DNA of 7,725 nt. It comes from an uncultured Anaerovibrio sp. GTDB taxonomy: Bacteria > Bacillota > Negativicutes > Selenomonadales > Selenomonadaceae. Shown here piece by piece: positions 1-6,519 of this stretch. The notes under the pieces were generated by a model, which was given only the letters and a program-made list of their open reading frames with translations, was not told where the DNA came from and searched no databases. The position numbers and the translations under genes were made by a program. The DNA lies in assembly GCA_902785445.1 (NCBI GenBank), contig CACZYN010000085.1, forward strand, positions 1 through 7,725, given 5' to 3'. Each line of letters opens with the position of its first letter. The first letter of the stretch is position 1.

Positions 1-13
1 AACACAAATTCTA

Positions 14-967
14 TCAATAATTAACTGGTTCCCCGGAGTTATTCCAGGCCTGACTGGCAGAGTCATAATACACCTTTACCAATTTCTGACAATATTTTAA
101 TACCGGCAAAACCACGGAATTTTTCGCAAAATAATCCATGTGCCGGTTGAAACGATTATTAACCAACAGATTGAGCTCTGTAAGCTGCCAGGCCTTTTCC
201 TCCTTACTGGATACTATGTTATCAAAGACATGGAGGGTTATGGTCAAATCCCGCACAAAAGGCACCTGCATAAGCTCCCGGGTCTGTTGCTCATCCATTC
301 CCGCTTCTATGGCTATGGCAATAGCCTCATCGGTTTCCTCGGTCATGGCTGCCTTGTGCAAATTAAACATTACGCAATTATTGTGGGCAATGCTGTTGCG
401 TAGGCTCTTTACCACATCCAGCAGCCGGGCCGGTATATGCTTTTGCTGATATATTTTAAAATACAGCTCATATAAATCAATAAACTGGGCAAAGGTCTGA
501 ACCTCAATGATGTTCCACACCGCAAAATTTCCCTTGTATTTCTCAATGAGTCCTTTAGCGTAGTGAGACTGGTGCTTGGATAATTCCTTATCAAACCACT
601 TGTGCCGGGCCATATATTCCTCAACAATATTATAGCCGTCTTCCTTTTTATTCTTGGCCAGAGCCTTTAACAGCTTGATCTTGGCATAATGCTCCACATC
701 CTGCACTATGTTGAACATGATTCGCCGATAATAAAGATCTAACAGGGACAGCTCCTTTAAATAGGCAAATTCCAAATCCGCATAGTGAGTCCCTGCCCCA
801 GGCACCTTGGTCTTTTCGTAATTTTCCGCATAGTATTTCAAACGGAAATAATAGGTATGATTGGACAGATATTCAATGGCCTCAGCCTCATTAACAATGG
901 AAAAGCCTATATGCTGGGCCTTCATTTGCTGGATTTGTCCTTCCAGACTTAATTTTCTATTTCCCAA
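14..967 (-). CDS. Abi_2 (AbiD/AbiF-like) abortive infection protein with HEPN motif
   Basis: This 317-residue protein resembles the Abi_2 family (AbiD/AbiF of lactococci), which blocks phage growth and is thought to act as a HEPN-type RNase. The N-terminus matches the family pattern: LSLEGQIQ at residues 6-13, then IEYLSNHTYYFRL at 31-43. R190-N-S-I-A-H195 fits the HEPN Rx4H active-site motif. The protein appears all-helical, with no signal peptide or membrane segment. The first codon is TTG. A GGTGG at 975-979 lies 7 bases upstream, and the next in-frame ATG (925) would remove the conserved LSLEGQI segment, so TTG is preferred. The length is typical of the family, so the gene looks intact. 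It sits downstream of the deoD terminator and is probably transcribed separately or by read-through. No antitoxin-like partner is visible, although the region to the left is outside the window. Family assignment is fairly secure; the phage-defence role is inferred from the family. Confidence 0.85.
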   Translation of the reverse strand: MGNRKLSLEGQIQQMKAQHIGFSIVNEAEAIEYLSNHTYYFRLKYYAENYEKTKVPGAGTHYADLEFAYLKELSLLDLYYRRIMFNIVQDVEHYAKIKLLKALAKNKKEDGYNIVEEYMARHKWFDKELSKHQSHYAKGLIEKYKGNFAVWNIIEVQTFAQFIDLYELYFKIYQQKHIPARLLDVVKSLRNSIAHNNCVMFNLHKAAMTEETDEAIAIAIEAGMDEQQTRELMQVPFVRDLTITLHVFDNIVSSKEEKAWQLTELNLLVNNRFNRHMDYFAKNSVVLPVLKYCQKLVKVYYDSASQAWNNSGEPVNY

Positions 968-993
968 TATCTCACCACCAGTAATAATTGCAA

Positions 994-1021
994 CAAAAAC
1001 CAGCCTAAAAAGACTGGTTTT
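994..1021 (-). terminator. Intrinsic terminator after deoD
   Basis: An 11-base inverted repeat (arms 996-1006 and 1011-1021, one C/A mismatch, loop AAAA) lies 15 bases past the deoD stop codon. On the minus strand it is followed by a T5 run at 995-999 and further T-rich sequence. The stem has few GC pairs (CCAG/CTGG core), so termination may be partial. It separates the acyltransferase-HAD-deoD unit from the Abi gene, which begins 26 bases further on. Because both arms end in A/T runs, it could in principle work in both directions. Confidence 0.75.
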
Positions 1022-1036
1022 GCGTAATTATATATT

Positions 1037-1744
1037 TTAATCCTGAATTATGGTCTCCAGAGCGATCTTAACCATATCATTAAAGTCGGTTTGCCGCTCG
1101 GAAGCCGGCGTTACTTCCTTGGTCAAAAGATGATCACTGGCGGTGAAAATACCCAAGCTCTGTACCTTATAGCGAGCTGACAAGATATATAATGCCGCAG
1201 TTTCCATCTCTACAGCCATAATGCCATATTGACGAAGCTTATCATTGTCAATTTCATCATCATAGAAACGATCAACCGTAATGATATTCCCTACCTTGGC
1301 ACTTATTTCCAAATCCTTGGCACAGTTAACCGCCTTGGAAAGCAGGTCAAAATCGGCAATTGGAGCAAAATTAATGGATGGTCCAAATATATTGCGCACA
1401 ACAGAGGAATCGGTGGTAGCGGCCTGAGCAATGATAACATCTCTGATCTTGATATTCTCATGCATAGCTCCACAGGTACCTACCCGAATGAGTTTTCTGG
1501 CACCATAGCCCCGGATAAGCTCATGTACATATATGGATATGGAAGGAATGCCCATACCTGTACCCTGTACAGACACCGGTACGCCTTTATAGGTACCAGT
1601 ATAACCGAAGGCATTACGAACTTCGTTGTACAGCTTGGCATCCTCCAGAAAATTCTCGGCTATATGCTTGGCCCGTAACGGGTCCCCTGGCAACAAAACT
1701 CGCTTGGCTACGGCATCTGCTGGTGCATTAATATGTATACTCAT
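1037..1744 (-). CDS. deoD: Purine-nucleoside phosphorylase DeoD (hexameric type)
   Basis: This 235-residue cytoplasmic enzyme splits purine (deoxy)nucleosides with phosphate into free base and (deoxy)ribose-1-phosphate, for purine salvage. Its length matches the hexameric NP-I family, and its residue numbering coincides with the E. coli enzyme. Visible sites are H4, the phosphate-binding G20-D21 and R24, and R87 with the following VGTCGA segment (88-93). The nucleoside-binding V-E-M-E lies at 178-181, and the catalytic D204 is in TASD with R217 downstream. D204 rather than Asn indicates use of both 6-oxo and 6-amino purines. The ATG is preceded by AGGAG (1755-1759) at 10 bases. The HAD gene ends 26 bases upstream, so the two are probably cotranscribed; a hairpin terminator follows. 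The ribose-1-phosphate product could be a substrate for sugar-phosphate enzymes, but no pentomutase or other deo gene is present here. Confidence 0.96.
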   Translation of the reverse strand: MSIHINAPADAVAKRVLLPGDPLRAKHIAENFLEDAKLYNEVRNAFGYTGTYKGVPVSVQGTGMGIPSISIYVHELIRGYGARKLIRVGTCGAMHENIKIRDVIIAQAATTDSSVVRNIFGPSINFAPIADFDLLSKAVNCAKDLEISAKVGNIITVDRFYDDEIDNDKLRQYGIMAVEMETAALYILSARYKVQSLGIFTASDHLLTKEVTPASERQTDFNDMVKIALETIIQD

Positions 1745-1770
1745 AGTATATTCGCTCCTCTCCTACACTT

Positions 1771-2412
1771 CTAAACAACAATATCATTATGGCTGTCCAC
1801 AATCCTATCCGCCCGGCTCAAATCCTGAGGACCAGAATTAGGGTTACGGTAGCCTATACAATACATTCCTGCCGCCTTGGCTGCCGCTACTCCCGCCTCG
1901 GCATCCTCAATTACTGTACAAATATCTGGGGATACGCCCATTTTTTCGGCAACAGTGAGGAAAATCAAAGGATCTGGCTTACTTCTGGGCAAATCATTTC
2001 CACTGATTAACACGGAGAAATAATCCTTTAACCCAAACCGCCCCAACACCAATTCAATCATTTCCATGGTGGAGGATGATCCCAATCCGATAGGGTAACC
2101 GGCCTGTTTAATCCGTTCTAACAGTTCCCTGACGCCCGGCATTGTCTTAACATCCTTATCATCAGTCAACATTTTTCGATACAAGTCATGTTTTTTGTTG
2201 GCCAGCTCCTGCCAAGACAGAGGGCATTGCGGATTCTCTTCTACAATTATACCATAAAAATCCCGACTGCTCCTACCCACAAAAGTGGCCAGACGCTCAT
2301 CAGAAATCGTGATTCCAAATTCCGCCAAAACCTGTTTCTTGGCCTTGGCATGGATTGGCTCGCTATCATAGATAACTCCATCCATATCAAATATAAAAGC
2401 CCTATCTGCCAT
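1771..2412 (-). CDS. HAD-superfamily hydrolase, beta-phosphoglucomutase-like
   Basis: This is a 213-residue haloacid dehalogenase-fold protein of subfamily IA (phosphatase or beta-phosphoglucomutase type). Motif I is FDMDGVIYDSE at residues 8-18, with nucleophile D9 and acid/base D11. Motif II is the GSSS at 111-114, motif III is K145 in KPDP, and motif IV is IEDAEAG at 168-174, with the metal-binding E169/D170. A helical cap fills residues 19-90. The D-x-D-G-V-x-x-D-S pattern and the serine-rich motif II suit PgmB-like mutases and small sugar-phosphate phosphatases; the sequence does not settle which. The reading frame is open for 42 further codons upstream, but these lie inside the acyltransferase gene. 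The ATG at 2412 has GGGAG 7 bases ahead and is directly followed by the family's N-terminus. It sits 19 bases after the acyltransferase stop and 26 bases before deoD, so it is likely the middle gene of an operon. Confidence 0.92.
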   Translation of the reverse strand: MADRAFIFDMDGVIYDSEPIHAKAKKQVLAEFGITISDERLATFVGRSSRDFYGIIVEENPQCPLSWQELANKKHDLYRKMLTDDKDVKTMPGVRELLERIKQAGYPIGLGSSSTMEMIELVLGRFGLKDYFSVLISGNDLPRSKPDPLIFLTVAEKMGVSPDICTVIEDAEAGVAAAKAAGMYCIGYRNPNSGPQDLSRADRIVDSHNDIVV

Positions 2413-2419
2413 CACATTT

Positions 2420-2424
2420 CTCCC
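2420..2424 (-). promoter_or_regulatory. Ribosome binding site fixing the HAD start
   Basis: GGGAG lies 7 bases before the ATG at 2412, in the short gap after the acyltransferase stop codon. It supports the 213-residue product over the 255-residue upstream-extended reading frame. Confidence 0.75.
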
Positions 2425-2431
2425 ATGTACA

Positions 2432-4291
2432 TCAGTTTTCCTGCGCTGCCAGCTGCTGTTCTGCCAGGGTTTCAGCCACCCGATCGTGGAGAAGCTTAGC
2501 ATACTGAACAATCCCCGCATCATCTGGATGTACTCCATCCTTGGTTAACCACTCCGGATGCTGTGAAATCAATCCGTACCAATCTACCACATGGACATTT
2601 TTATGTTCCGAAGCCATACGGGCAATATATTCATTGTTCTGATTTTGCCATTTTACATGAGGTGCATAGACATTCACCCAAAAAATCTGCCGATTAGGCC
2701 CTAAATATTCCAACAGAGCCTGGGTCTGCTCTTCGTATCTAGGTCCACCAGCCAGTGGTCCATTGGTGCCCAAGGCAATTATTACCACATTGCCCAAGCG
2801 TCCCTGGGCCGCCATTTGCTGGGCCGCCTCCAAGCCATCACCTACATAGCGGGACACTGCTGCATCAATATAGCAGCCAGGAAATACCTTACGAATAGAA
2901 TTGGAGGAACCTAACATCACCGAGTCACCAATGCAAACAATTCCGTTGAGATCCACCTGCTCCATCTGCTGCTTTTTCGCTAGCTCGTAAGCTTCCTGAT
3001 TACGGCGCTCCTGTTCATCGGCTTCCTGCTGGAGCCGGGCCTGTATTTCACTGATAATATCTGCTTTAGCTGCCGCAGATTCGGCCACTCCCTTAAAACC
3101 AAAGGCCGCTACTGAACAGCCTACCAAGGTAACCAAAAGGAATACAGCACATTTGGCCTTGGCCAGCCCCTGCCAGCTATATGGCAGACGAAGCCAGATA
3201 ATGGTCTCAGATACCGCATCGGACCAAATGGTCAGCACCAAAATAATGGCCAGCTCCATTAAGTAATAATATGGCAAAGTATCCCAGCCCATGTGACTGA
3301 AGAAAAAGATTACCGGATACTGCCATAGGAAAATGCCATAGCTGGACTTACCAATCCACTTAAATACCGGATTATCCAGCCAGCGTCCCAAAGCCATGCC
3401 ATTATCTGCCACCAGGCCCAACATAAGGCAAAACAGCAGAGTCATGCCCAGCATAGCCCCCTGATAAACCAACGCATTTTGGCCATCCAGGAACATATAG
3501 GACAAAATTGTCATGGCCAGACCAAAGATGAAGATAAAGTAACCGATGGCATTACTACCACTGCGTTCACTAGGTTTTTCCACGGAGAAAGCCTTGGCGA
3601 ACCCGGCAACGGCTCCCCATAACAGGGCATACACTCTGGTATCCGTACCATAATAGAGTCGGGTAATATCCACTCCAGCATTGTACATAACTGGCATAAT
3701 GCCCGCTGTAACCAAGCCCACTATACTCAATACACCAATAGCCAGTTTCTTGCCAAAAACAGCATTCAAGGTGAAAAATATAATTAAAATAACTGGCCAA
3801 ACCGCATAATACTGCAGCTCAATCCCCATAAACCACAAGTGGGTAAACGGAGATGCACTGGCTATCCGGGTAAAATAGTCGGCATTTTGCTCCAACTGCC
3901 ACCAGTTGTTGTAGCCCAACAAAATGGACTGGGCCTCTGGCCGAATGGCAGCTATAACATCCGGCGCGTAAAAATAAAACACACCGATGCTTACCAACAG
4001 CATCAAAACCATGGAAGGATAAATCCGCTTGATTCTTTTTACGTAATATCTGATGATATTGAACCTACCACTTTTCCATTCCAGCCCAGTGGTATAGGCC
4101 AGCAAAAAACCGGTAATAACAAAAAACAGCGATACTCCCATGTAGCCCCCCGGAACAGCATCCGGGAACATATGAAAAAGAGTAACACCTATTATAGCTA
4201 ACGCGCGCAGGCCATCCAGCCCCAACAAACGCTGATGATTTTTATAACGATTTATAGTATAACCAGAAACTGAATTATTTATATTATTCAT
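2432..4291 (-). CDS. OatA-like membrane acyltransferase with C-terminal SGNH domain
   Basis: This 619-residue protein joins an acyltransferase-3 membrane domain (residues about 20-400, roughly ten or eleven helices) to an extracytoplasmic SGNH-hydrolase-type domain (about 447-619). Such proteins, typified by OatA, move an acyl group (usually acetyl) across the membrane onto peptidoglycan or another surface glycan. Numbered from the chosen ATG, the membrane domain shows LDGLRALAII with H40 in the first helix, the basic KRIKRIYP loop, and HLWFMGIELQYY around 151-162. The SGNH domain has GDS with S457, LGTNG near 507-511, and D585-x-x-H588, completing a Ser-Asp-His triad. A charged, Gln/Glu-rich helical linker (about 410-445) may be a short coiled coil. 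The frame opens at a TTG at 4309, but that codon overlaps the GGGAG ribosome binding site, so the ATG at 4291 is used. It heads the unit with HAD and deoD. The acceptor glycan is unknown. Confidence 0.92.
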   Translation of the reverse strand: MNNINNSVSGYTINRYKNHQRLLGLDGLRALAIIGVTLFHMFPDAVPGGYMGVSLFFVITGFLLAYTTGLEWKSGRFNIIRYYVKRIKRIYPSMVLMLLVSIGVFYFYAPDVIAAIRPEAQSILLGYNNWWQLEQNADYFTRIASASPFTHLWFMGIELQYYAVWPVILIIFFTLNAVFGKKLAIGVLSIVGLVTAGIMPVMYNAGVDITRLYYGTDTRVYALLWGAVAGFAKAFSVEKPSERSGSNAIGYFIFIFGLAMTILSYMFLDGQNALVYQGAMLGMTLLFCLMLGLVADNGMALGRWLDNPVFKWIGKSSYGIFLWQYPVIFFFSHMGWDTLPYYYLMELAIILVLTIWSDAVSETIIWLRLPYSWQGLAKAKCAVFLLVTLVGCSVAAFGFKGVAESAAAKADIISEIQARLQQEADEQERRNQEAYELAKKQQMEQVDLNGIVCIGDSVMLGSSNSIRKVFPGCYIDAAVSRYVGDGLEAAQQMAAQGRLGNVVIIALGTNGPLAGGPRYEEQTQALLEYLGPNRQIFWVNVYAPHVKWQNQNNEYIARMASEHKNVHVVDWYGLISQHPEWLTKDGVHPDDAGIVQYAKLLHDRVAETLAEQQLAAQEN

Positions 4292-4302
4292 TAAATTATC
4301 GA

Positions 4303-4307
4303 CTCCC
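4303..4307 (-). promoter_or_regulatory. Ribosome binding site fixing the acyltransferase start
   Basis: GGGAG lies 11 bases before the ATG at 4291. The only longer in-frame start, a TTG at 4307-4309, shares its last base with this site and has no purine-rich site of its own. Confidence 0.6.
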
Positions 4308-4370
4308 AAAATAAATTGCCGAATAATTATAACATATAATAGCTGGTCTTAAAAGTTGCCACTGACGAAA

Positions 4371-4399
4371 AATATAAAAACATATTTTTTTACAGTTAA
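4371..4399 (-). promoter_or_regulatory. Candidate sigma-70-type promoter for the acyltransferase unit
   Basis: On the minus strand, TTAACT (4394-4399, 4 of 6 consensus bases) and TATATT (4371-4376, 5 of 6) are separated by exactly 17 AT-rich bases. Transcription would start near 4364 and give a leader of about 73 bases. A perfect TATAAT at 4326-4331 is an alternative -10, but its -35 at the usual spacing (TTTTAA) is poor. The placement upstream of the first gene after a terminator is right. AT-rich sequence makes chance matches common. Confidence 0.4.
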
Positions 4400-4489
4400 A
4401 ATGAAGAAGTTTTATCATTTTTAGGTAATTTTCAAAAAACGCCTAAATCTGTATCGAACATCACACTTCTCTCTACAAATTTGCCAACT

Positions 4490-4515
4490 AAAAAGGGACT
4501 GCTTTCGCAGTCCCT
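4490..4515 (-). terminator. Strong intrinsic terminator of the hydrogenase operon
   Basis: A perfect 9-base-pair stem (arms 4494-4502 and 4507-4515, AGGGACTGC) closes on the minus strand with a GAAA tetraloop of the stable GNRA class. It is followed by T5 at 4490-4494. It starts 7 bases after the stop codon of the membrane-subunit gene and marks the 3' end of the operon. Confidence 0.93.
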
Positions 4516-4522
4516 CGATTTA

Positions 4523-5728
4523 TTACCGTTTTTTGGTTCTAAGCAAAGTCCAGATAAGATTCTTAATATCTTTATCCTTATCAATCTTAATCTGCACAGC
4601 CCGTTCATTACCAATGATATTGAAGTTCTCCACCAGGAAGCAGTAAATGAGGATACCCATGGAAATCAGGCCAACGCTGACGATGATTTCACCAACCCCC
4701 GGGAAGTAAGAACCGCTCTCATACATGGAAGTAAATACACAGTTCAAACGGTTAAGCACAACACCCAACACTACCAGCCAGGAATAAGCCAAAATACCGC
4801 CCCGCTTTTTGCTAAGCGGACTGAAGATGATAATCAGCGGTATGATTATACCAAAGAGCATCTCAATGCAATACATATTACTCTGGAGGCTTCCCTGGAA
4901 TACATAGCCCCACTCATGCTTTTCAAAGAGATCATAGAGCTTCAGTACAAAGTAGGCGAACATAACACCGGCACCGATGCGGGACATGCCCAACATTACT
5001 TCATGACGAATCTCATGACCATAAGCATTCTTGGCCAAGCTGGTTTCCACCGCTACCATGGCTGAGCCCACAAAGAAGGAAGACATCAGGAAGTAGATTG
5101 GCAGGAACTCACTCCACCACAGCGGGAACATCTTTTCCTTCATGATGAGGAACAGACCACCCAAGGAGGACTGATGCAGCACTGGGAACACCAAACCGAT
5201 TACGATGAGTATAGGTAAAATCTTCACCACATACTTGTGAAGCTTCTTAACCAAAATTCGCTCGGTGATGATCTCAAAGAACTCAAAGCTCAAAATGGTG
5301 GTGTAAATGGAAATACACCAGAATACTTCAAAGAGTACCGAGGTATAGCCCCAGGACACGAAAGGACGCCAGAAATTGAACCATTGTCCAATATCCAGGA
5401 ACAGCCCCGCCATAACCAGAATATAGCCCAACAGGGAAGTAAGCAGAGCGCCTCTGGTTACCTCTTCATACTGCTTGCAGCGGAACATACTTACCAACAG
5501 TGCCGTGGAATAACCACCGCCCGCCAAAGCAACACCGCACATTACATCGAAGGCAATCCACATGCCCCAAGGGGTCTCATCTGTAAGATTGGTCACATAC
5601 TGAAAACCCGTCAACAGGCGAAGCACAACCGCAACCACCATTAAGGCCACGAAGCCAGTGAGGACAAAGCGTACCGGTGTAATAGTAAAGTCCCAGCCTA
5701 ATATTCTAAAACACTTATATACTTTCAT
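4523..5728 (-). CDS. NrfD/HybB-like integral membrane subunit of a hydrogenase complex
   Basis: This 401-residue polytopic protein has about ten hydrophobic segments, beginning near residues 21-40, 56-80 and 94-114. It belongs to the NrfD/PsrC superfamily and is closest in character to HybB, the heme-free quinone-reactive subunit of [NiFe] hydrogenase-2. Supporting motifs are the HQSSLGGLF segment at 185-193, an ETPWGMW loop at 51-57, GQWFNFWRP at 114-122 and the late NRLNC at 326-330. The family passes electrons between a partner FeS subunit and menaquinone or ubiquinone. Its ATG lies 2 bases after the stop of the FeS subunit, and its ribosome binding site GGAGGG (5735-5740) is embedded in that gene's last codons, which implies tight translational coupling. 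The lysine-rich C-terminal tail (381-401) is probably cytoplasmic. By context it anchors the [FeFe] hydrogenase to the quinone pool. NrfD-like proteins also serve formate dehydrogenases and polysulfide reductases, so the hydrogenase link rests on operon position. Confidence 0.9.
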   Translation of the reverse strand: MKVYKCFRILGWDFTITPVRFVLTGFVALMVVAVVLRLLTGFQYVTNLTDETPWGMWIAFDVMCGVALAGGGYSTALLVSMFRCKQYEEVTRGALLTSLLGYILVMAGLFLDIGQWFNFWRPFVSWGYTSVLFEVFWCISIYTTILSFEFFEIITERILVKKLHKYVVKILPILIVIGLVFPVLHQSSLGGLFLIMKEKMFPLWWSEFLPIYFLMSSFFVGSAMVAVETSLAKNAYGHEIRHEVMLGMSRIGAGVMFAYFVLKLYDLFEKHEWGYVFQGSLQSNMYCIEMLFGIIIPLIIIFSPLSKKRGGILAYSWLVVLGVVLNRLNCVFTSMYESGSYFPGVGEIIVSVGLISMGILIYCFLVENFNIIGNERAVQIKIDKDKDIKNLIWTLLRTKKR

Positions 5729-5730
5729 GC

Positions 5731-6504
5731 TTATCCCTCCTGCCCCTTGTCATTATCATCAGATTTTTTGTTCTTTTCCACCCGATGATTGTAATAACCA
5801 AGACCAGCCAGGAACAGGGCCCAAGCCACAGCAAATCCCGGAACCTTGGAGAGATAACTCTTGGAATAACTGGTAACAGGCGTTTCGCTGACCTGCTTGA
5901 ATCCCAGCTCCTCAAACGGAACATCAGAGATATACAGCCACTCTGCGCCGCCTACCTCATGCTCGCCGTAAATGTGCTTCACATAGCGCGGGTCATTGTC
6001 AATTATCTCATGGGCCCGCTTCAACAAATCGTCCCGCTTACCGGAGGTCAGACAGCCCGTGGTGCAGGCCGATACGCAGGCCGGTGCATCTCCGTTTTGT
6101 AGCCTGGTATCGCACATCTGACACTTGGCCACCTGTGGGAACTGTTCATTCCACTGATATTTTGGAATGGAATATGGGCAGGCCACCAGGCAATATCGGC
6201 AACCAACACACAAATCCGGATAGTAAACCACCGCTCCGGTCTTTTCATCCTTTTGAATGGCCTTGGAGAAGCAGGCAGAAGCACAAGCCGGTTCCAAACA
6301 ATGGAGACACTGCTTCTTCACAAACCGCAGCTTATCCTGGGTACGGTTAGCCTGAATAACCGTCCAACGATTGTCATCCAGCTCTACCTTACCATCTTTT
6401 TTATTACGTGGTTTAGCCTTAAAATCCAGTTTATTATACAGCTTGCAGGCAACACTACAGCCGCCACAGCCAATACATTTTGTAATATCTACTAATACAG
6501 CCAT
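5731..6504 (-). CDS. Four-[4Fe-4S] ferredoxin subunit with C-terminal membrane anchor (HybA/FdnH-like)
   Basis: This 257-residue electron-transfer subunit has sixteen cysteines or more arranged for four [4Fe-4S] clusters. The groups are C10/C13/C16/C20, C66/C69/C74/C78, C99/C102/C105/C109, and C128/C131 with C143/C147/C151. This is the HybA/FdnH/DmsB layout. The segment GGAEWLYISDVPFEELGF (185-202) is typical of the HybA/formate-dehydrogenase beta branch. One hydrophobic helix (about 221-238) near the C-terminus is a likely membrane anchor, followed by a charged tail. There is no N-terminal signal peptide: cluster ligands begin at residue 10. Export, if any, would therefore depend on a partner, as for FdnH. 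The ATG follows the hydrogenase stop by 15 bases, with GGAGAGGTGA just ahead. The role inferred from context is to relay electrons between the H-cluster subunit and the NrfD-type membrane protein. Confidence 0.92.
   Translation of the reverse strand: MAVLVDITKCIGCGGCSVACKLYNKLDFKAKPRNKKDGKVELDDNRWTVIQANRTQDKLRFVKKQCLHCLEPACASACFSKAIQKDEKTGAVVYYPDLCVGCRYCLVACPYSIPKYQWNEQFPQVAKCQMCDTRLQNGDAPACVSACTTGCLTSGKRDDLLKRAHEIIDNDPRYVKHIYGEHEVGGAEWLYISDVPFEELGFKQVSETPVTSYSKSYLSKVPGFAVAWALFLAGLGYYNHRVEKNKKSDDNDKGQEG
5735..5740 (-). promoter_or_regulatory. Ribosome binding site of the membrane subunit inside the FeS gene
   Basis: GGAGGG overlaps the last glycine codon and neighbouring bases of the FeS-subunit gene and sits 6 bases before the ATG at 5728. 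This strong site at the stop codon suggests coupled, near-equal synthesis of the two subunits. Confidence 0.8.
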
Positions 6505-6519
6505 TTATGTCACCTCTCC

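Larger units (their letters stand above)
4292..4489. other. AT-rich intergenic spacer between two transcription units
   Basis: This spacer lies between the hydrogenase-operon terminator and the acyltransferase gene. Apart from the candidate promoter elements and the ribosome binding site, no convincing gene, RNA structure or repeat was seen. A short open frame overlapping it (4432-4614, minus strand) runs across the terminator and the end of the membrane-subunit gene and shows no recognisable protein. Confidence 0.6.

Noticed and set aside
1229..1678. Plus-strand open frame of 149 codons
   Set aside because: It is fully antisense to deoD, whose active-site residues are intact on the minus strand.
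2413..2538. Upstream extension of the HAD reading frame, giving a 255-residue protein
   Set aside because: The extra 42 residues are read from the end of the acyltransferase gene in another frame, have no HAD similarity, and the ATG at 2412 has a good ribosome binding site and family-typical N-terminus.
4326..4331. TATAAT as the main acyltransferase promoter
   Set aside because: The -10 match is perfect, but the -35 at 17 bases matches at only 3 of 6 positions; the pair at 4371-4399 is better overall. It is kept as an alternative.
4481..5065. Long plus-strand open frame of 194 codons
   Set aside because: It is antisense to the NrfD-like gene, with the composition of a shadow frame and no recognisable domain; the minus-strand protein is clearly real.
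5731..6504. Formate dehydrogenase beta subunit
   Set aside because: The protein resembles that family, but no molybdopterin catalytic subunit is nearby, and the gene directly follows an [FeFe] hydrogenase.
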